Assembly: GCA_016192435.1 (NCBI GenBank)
Contig: JACPUD010000030.1
Span: forward strand, 1-35,537
From: Rhodocyclales bacterium
Lineage (GTDB): Bacteria > Pseudomonadota > Gammaproteobacteria > Burkholderiales > Rhodocyclaceae
Reading direction: 5' to 3'
DNA: 35,537 nucleotides
Shown: positions 31,640 to 35,537 of the stretch, piece after piece
Position numbering within the stretch: position 1 is the first letter of the stretch
Layout: each line of letters opens with the position of its first letter
The notes under the pieces: model-generated
Databases searched by the model: none
What the model was told of the DNA's origin: nothing
The model's input: only the letters and a program-made list of their open reading frames with translations
Made by a program: the position numbers and the translations under genes

Positions 31640-31903
31640 ATGGCACACAAAAAAGCAGGCGGCAGTTCCCGTAACGGCCGCGACTCGGAATCGAAACGCC
31701 TGGGCGTCAAGAGCTATGGCGGCGAATTGATTTCTGCCGGCAGCATCATCGTGCGTCAGCGCGGCACCGAGTTCCATCCCGGCGACAACGTCGGGATGGG
31801 CAAGGACCATACGCTGTTCGCCAAAATCGAAGGTACGGTGCTGTTTGCCGTCAAGGGCCCGACCAAGCGTCGCGTGGTCAGCATCGTTCCGGCCGCCGCC
31901 TAA
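31640..31903 (+). CDS. rpmA: Ribosomal protein L27
   Basis: The 87-residue L27 starts [20 protein letters not shown], the strongly conserved N-terminus that reaches the peptidyl-transferase centre, and contains [15 protein letters not shown] and [15 protein letters not shown] upstream is a good ribosome site. It lies between rplU and a hairpin that precedes obgE. Confidence 0.99.
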   Translation: MAHKKAGGSSRNGRDSESKRLGVKSYGGELISAGSIIVRQRGTEFHPGDNVGMGKDHTLFAKIEGTVLFAVKGPTKRRVVSIVPAAA

Positions 31904-31922
31904 GCAGTCAATCCTTCCGCGA

Positions 31923-34103
<2,181 letters not shown>

Positions 34104-34121
34104 CGCCAATACTGCTTTGGT

Positions 34122-34146
34122 AAAGCCACCTTTGGGTGGCTTTTTT
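34122..34146 (+). terminator. Rho-independent terminator after proB
   Basis: AAAGCCACC and GGTGGCTTT pair around TTTG and are followed by a T-run (34141-34146), 19 bp after the proB stop. It closes the rplU-rpmA-obgE-proB unit. Confidence 0.92.
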
Positions 34147-34223
34147 AACGCCTGCCGGCCGGAAACTGATGCTCGATCACAAGGCCCGACCTGTTCCTGC
34201 CGCGCGTCTTCTACCCGACGCAC

Positions 34224-34253
34224 AAAAAAACGGCCACCCGAAGGTGGCCGTTT
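34224..34253 (-). terminator. Rho-independent terminator after the porin gene
   Basis: On the minus strand AAACGGCCACC and GGTGGCCGTTT pair around a four-base TTCG loop, followed by a run of T (plus-strand A at 34224-34230). A stable tetraloop and U-tail are typical of a highly expressed porin gene. It faces the proB terminator 77 bp away; nothing else is seen between them. Confidence 0.9.
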
Positions 34254-34271
34254 GAAATGCAGCATCTTCCT

Positions 34272-34284
34272 GGGGTCAGACCCC
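34272..34284. repeat. GGGGTCAGACCCC palindrome in the porin 3' UTR
   Basis: A 13-base palindrome (GGGGTC-A-GACCCC) lies between the porin stop and its terminator. From memory, this motif recurs between genes in many betaproteobacterial genomes and resembles REP units used by RAYT transposases. Only one copy is in this window, so that link is unproven. Confidence 0.45.
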
Positions 34285-34292
34285 GATCAGAT

Positions 34293-35408
34293 TTAGAACG
34301 AGTGCGACATGCCCAGGTGCCATTGGGCCGACTTGTTGCCCACACCGACCGTCGCGGTCGGAGTAGCGAAGAAGTCGTACGTGCCATTGGTGCTGTCGTT
34401 CTTGACTTCGGTGTAGCTGATGCCGACGTTGGTACGCTTCGACAGCGCGTAGTCATAGCCCAGCATCCAGGCCTTGGCGCCCGAACCGTCATCAGCCGCG
34501 CCGGCGCCGGAAGTCTTGCCGGCCTTGGCGTACTGCAGATAGAAGGCATTGGCGCCCATGGTGTACTGGCCGGTGGCCTGCCACGCATTACGCTTGACCC
34601 AGTTGGTGTTGGCGGTCACGTCGTTGTCGTACTTCGACGAATCCCAGCCCAGACCCAACGCCAAGCCCATCGGCAGGGTATAACGCGCCCAGATGCGGTT
34701 GGAACGCTGGTCGGAAGCCGCGACTGCTGCCGTCGCGCCGTTGCCGCCTTCTTCGTTGTTCTGCCAGTAGCTGTAGCCGGCGTTGATCGGGCCGTTGGCG
34801 TACTTTGCGGTCAGGTTCCAGGCGCTGCCCTTGGAGCCGTCGGCAGCCTGGCCGCCTTCAGCAGCGGCAAAGGGGGCCGTCGAACCGGCCAACTGAACAG
34901 TGAAACCGCTCATGTTCGGGCTGTTGTACATGACGACGTTGTTCGAACGGGTGCGCGGGGTGATCGCGACGCCATTGACTTCGCTCATGATGCCGTGGCC
35001 GAGCAACGACTGCAGGGAGCGGACGCGCATGGCGCCGAGGCCGCCGGCGAGTTCGTTGTAGTGCAGATCCTGCTTGCCGGCTACGACACGGCCCCAGTTG
35101 CCCGACAGGCCAACATGGGAGTTGCCGCCGGCCCAGGTACCGCCGACGGAATCAAGGCCGAAACGCGTATCGATCTGGAACACGGCCTTCATGCCGCCAC
35201 CGAGGTCCTCGGAGCCGTTGATGTTCAGGTTGCTCGAATGATCGGTCACGCGATTGACGGTACCAAAGCCTGCGGTGGCGGTGCCGCCGCTGGTCTTGTT
35301 GCTGTCATAGCCCATGAAGATGCCACCGGAAATGGTCACGTTCGACTGGGCGAAGGCGCCGCCGGAAACCAAACCAGCGACAGCCAGAGCGATAAGTTTC
35401 TTTTGCAT
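34293..35408 (-). CDS. Outer-membrane porin, betaproteobacterial trimeric type
   Basis: The 371-residue protein has a signal peptide (MQKKLIALAVAGLVSGGAFAQ), then a beta-barrel pattern of alternating residues with the family's start SNVTISGGIFMGYD. It has the constriction-loop region with GLDSVGGTWAGGNSHVGLSGNWGRVVAGKQ, and a C-terminal phenylalanine (LGMSHSF) needed for barrel assembly. It matches Gram-negative porin_4-type general porins. The ATG at 35408 has GGAG just upstream. Loops are rich in Gly, Ala, Asn and Thr. Codon use is less GC-biased than in neighbouring genes, as often seen in highly expressed genes. It is monocistronic, with its own terminator. Confidence 0.95.
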   Translation of the reverse strand: MQKKLIALAVAGLVSGGAFAQSNVTISGGIFMGYDSNKTSGGTATAGFGTVNRVTDHSSNLNINGSEDLGGGMKAVFQIDTRFGLDSVGGTWAGGNSHVGLSGNWGRVVAGKQDLHYNELAGGLGAMRVRSLQSLLGHGIMSEVNGVAITPRTRSNNVVMYNSPNMSGFTVQLAGSTAPFAAAEGGQAADGSKGSAWNLTAKYANGPINAGYSYWQNNEEGGNGATAAVAASDQRSNRIWARYTLPMGLALGLGWDSSKYDNDVTANTNWVKRNAWQATGQYTMGANAFYLQYAKAGKTSGAGAADDGSGAKAWMLGYDYALSKRTNVGISYTEVKNDSTNGTYDFFATPTATVGVGNKSAQWHLGMSHSF

Positions 35409-35537
35409 AGATTTCTCCAAAGAGAGTTGGTTATTAACAGCTTGCAATGACACCACGTGGTCGGTCACTGCTCGCTGTCACTGCCCGAATCCGGGAAGCT
35501 GGGAGCATTCTGCTTTAGCGCCGGACGTCAGACAATC
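35409..35537 (-). promoter_or_regulatory. Porin upstream region
   Basis: 129 bp to the window edge. Minus-strand TAATAA lies about 20-25 bp before the start and could be a -10, but no clear -35 is seen. CAGTGAC occurs twice 13 bp apart around 35465-35484. I cannot assign a regulator. Confidence 0.3.

Noticed and set aside
34122..34253. Similar stems of the proB and porin terminators as a repeat family
   Set aside because: Short GC stems with GGTGGC are common in terminators; the flanking sequence differs.

Overview
The window is chromosomal DNA from a Gram-negative bacterium, high in G+C (roughly two thirds by eye). It is most likely a betaproteobacterium, probably near Rhodocyclales/Nitrosomonadales. 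The signs are the order mraZ-rsmH-ftsL-ftsI-murE-murF-mraY-murD-ftsW-murG, the run rplU-rpmA-obgE-proB, a trimeric porin of the betaproteobacterial type, and a QseB/QseC-like two-component pair next to DUF1924/diheme cytochromes. Taxonomy is inferred from gene content; no rRNA or tRNA gene is visible.

Layout. (1) 1-10.5 kb, minus strand: the division and cell-wall (dcw) cluster, read from a clear promoter with three 10-bp-spaced MraZ boxes at 10.44-10.49 kb, down to the first six codons of murG at the left edge. (2) 10.7-15.4 kb, minus strand: psd, then htpX overlapping a CPA2-type antiporter gene, then an NhaD-like antiporter. (3) 15.4-20.4 kb: a 307-bp gap with a perfect 22-bp inverted repeat, uspA, an uncharacterised operon of a DUF1538 membrane protein with two PII-like proteins (minus), and a divergent KefC-type K+/H+ antiporter. 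(4) 20.45-23.7 kb, plus strand: an electron-transfer and signalling operon of DUF1924 c-type cytochrome, diheme cytochrome, cytochrome b561, response regulator and histidine kinase, preceded by a textbook PmrA/QseB box. (5) 23.7-26.5 kb: a P2-type cation ATPase. (6) 26.5-31.2 kb: lutABC lactate-utilisation genes plus a double-thioredoxin gene (minus), with a divergent IclR regulator. (7) 31.2-34.1 kb: rplU-rpmA-obgE-proB with promoter and terminators. (8) 34.2-35.4 kb, minus: an outer-membrane porin.

The most unusual signal is small repeats that have entered tightly packed or coding DNA. (a) A 113-bp segment sits between ftsW and murG. The last ten codons of ftsW are present twice, with the same amino acids but mostly different synonymous codons. 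The segment also carries a perfect 18-bp inverted repeat and keeps a 38-codon open frame that overlaps the ftsW stop and the murG start. (b) A ~53-bp palindromic element occurs in frame inside two unrelated genes, murD and the P-type ATPase (about 83% identical), adding about 18 residues to each. (c) A second repeat family (~53-66 bp, about 85% identical) fills the murD-ftsW gap and forms the extra C-terminal tail of RsmH. Four of these insertions lie within the 10-kb dcw cluster. All were found by eye; copy numbers elsewhere in the genome are unknown.

The second system worth attention is DUF1538 with two divergent PII-like proteins, which looks like a transporter or channel with dedicated small-molecule-sensing regulators of unknown substrate.
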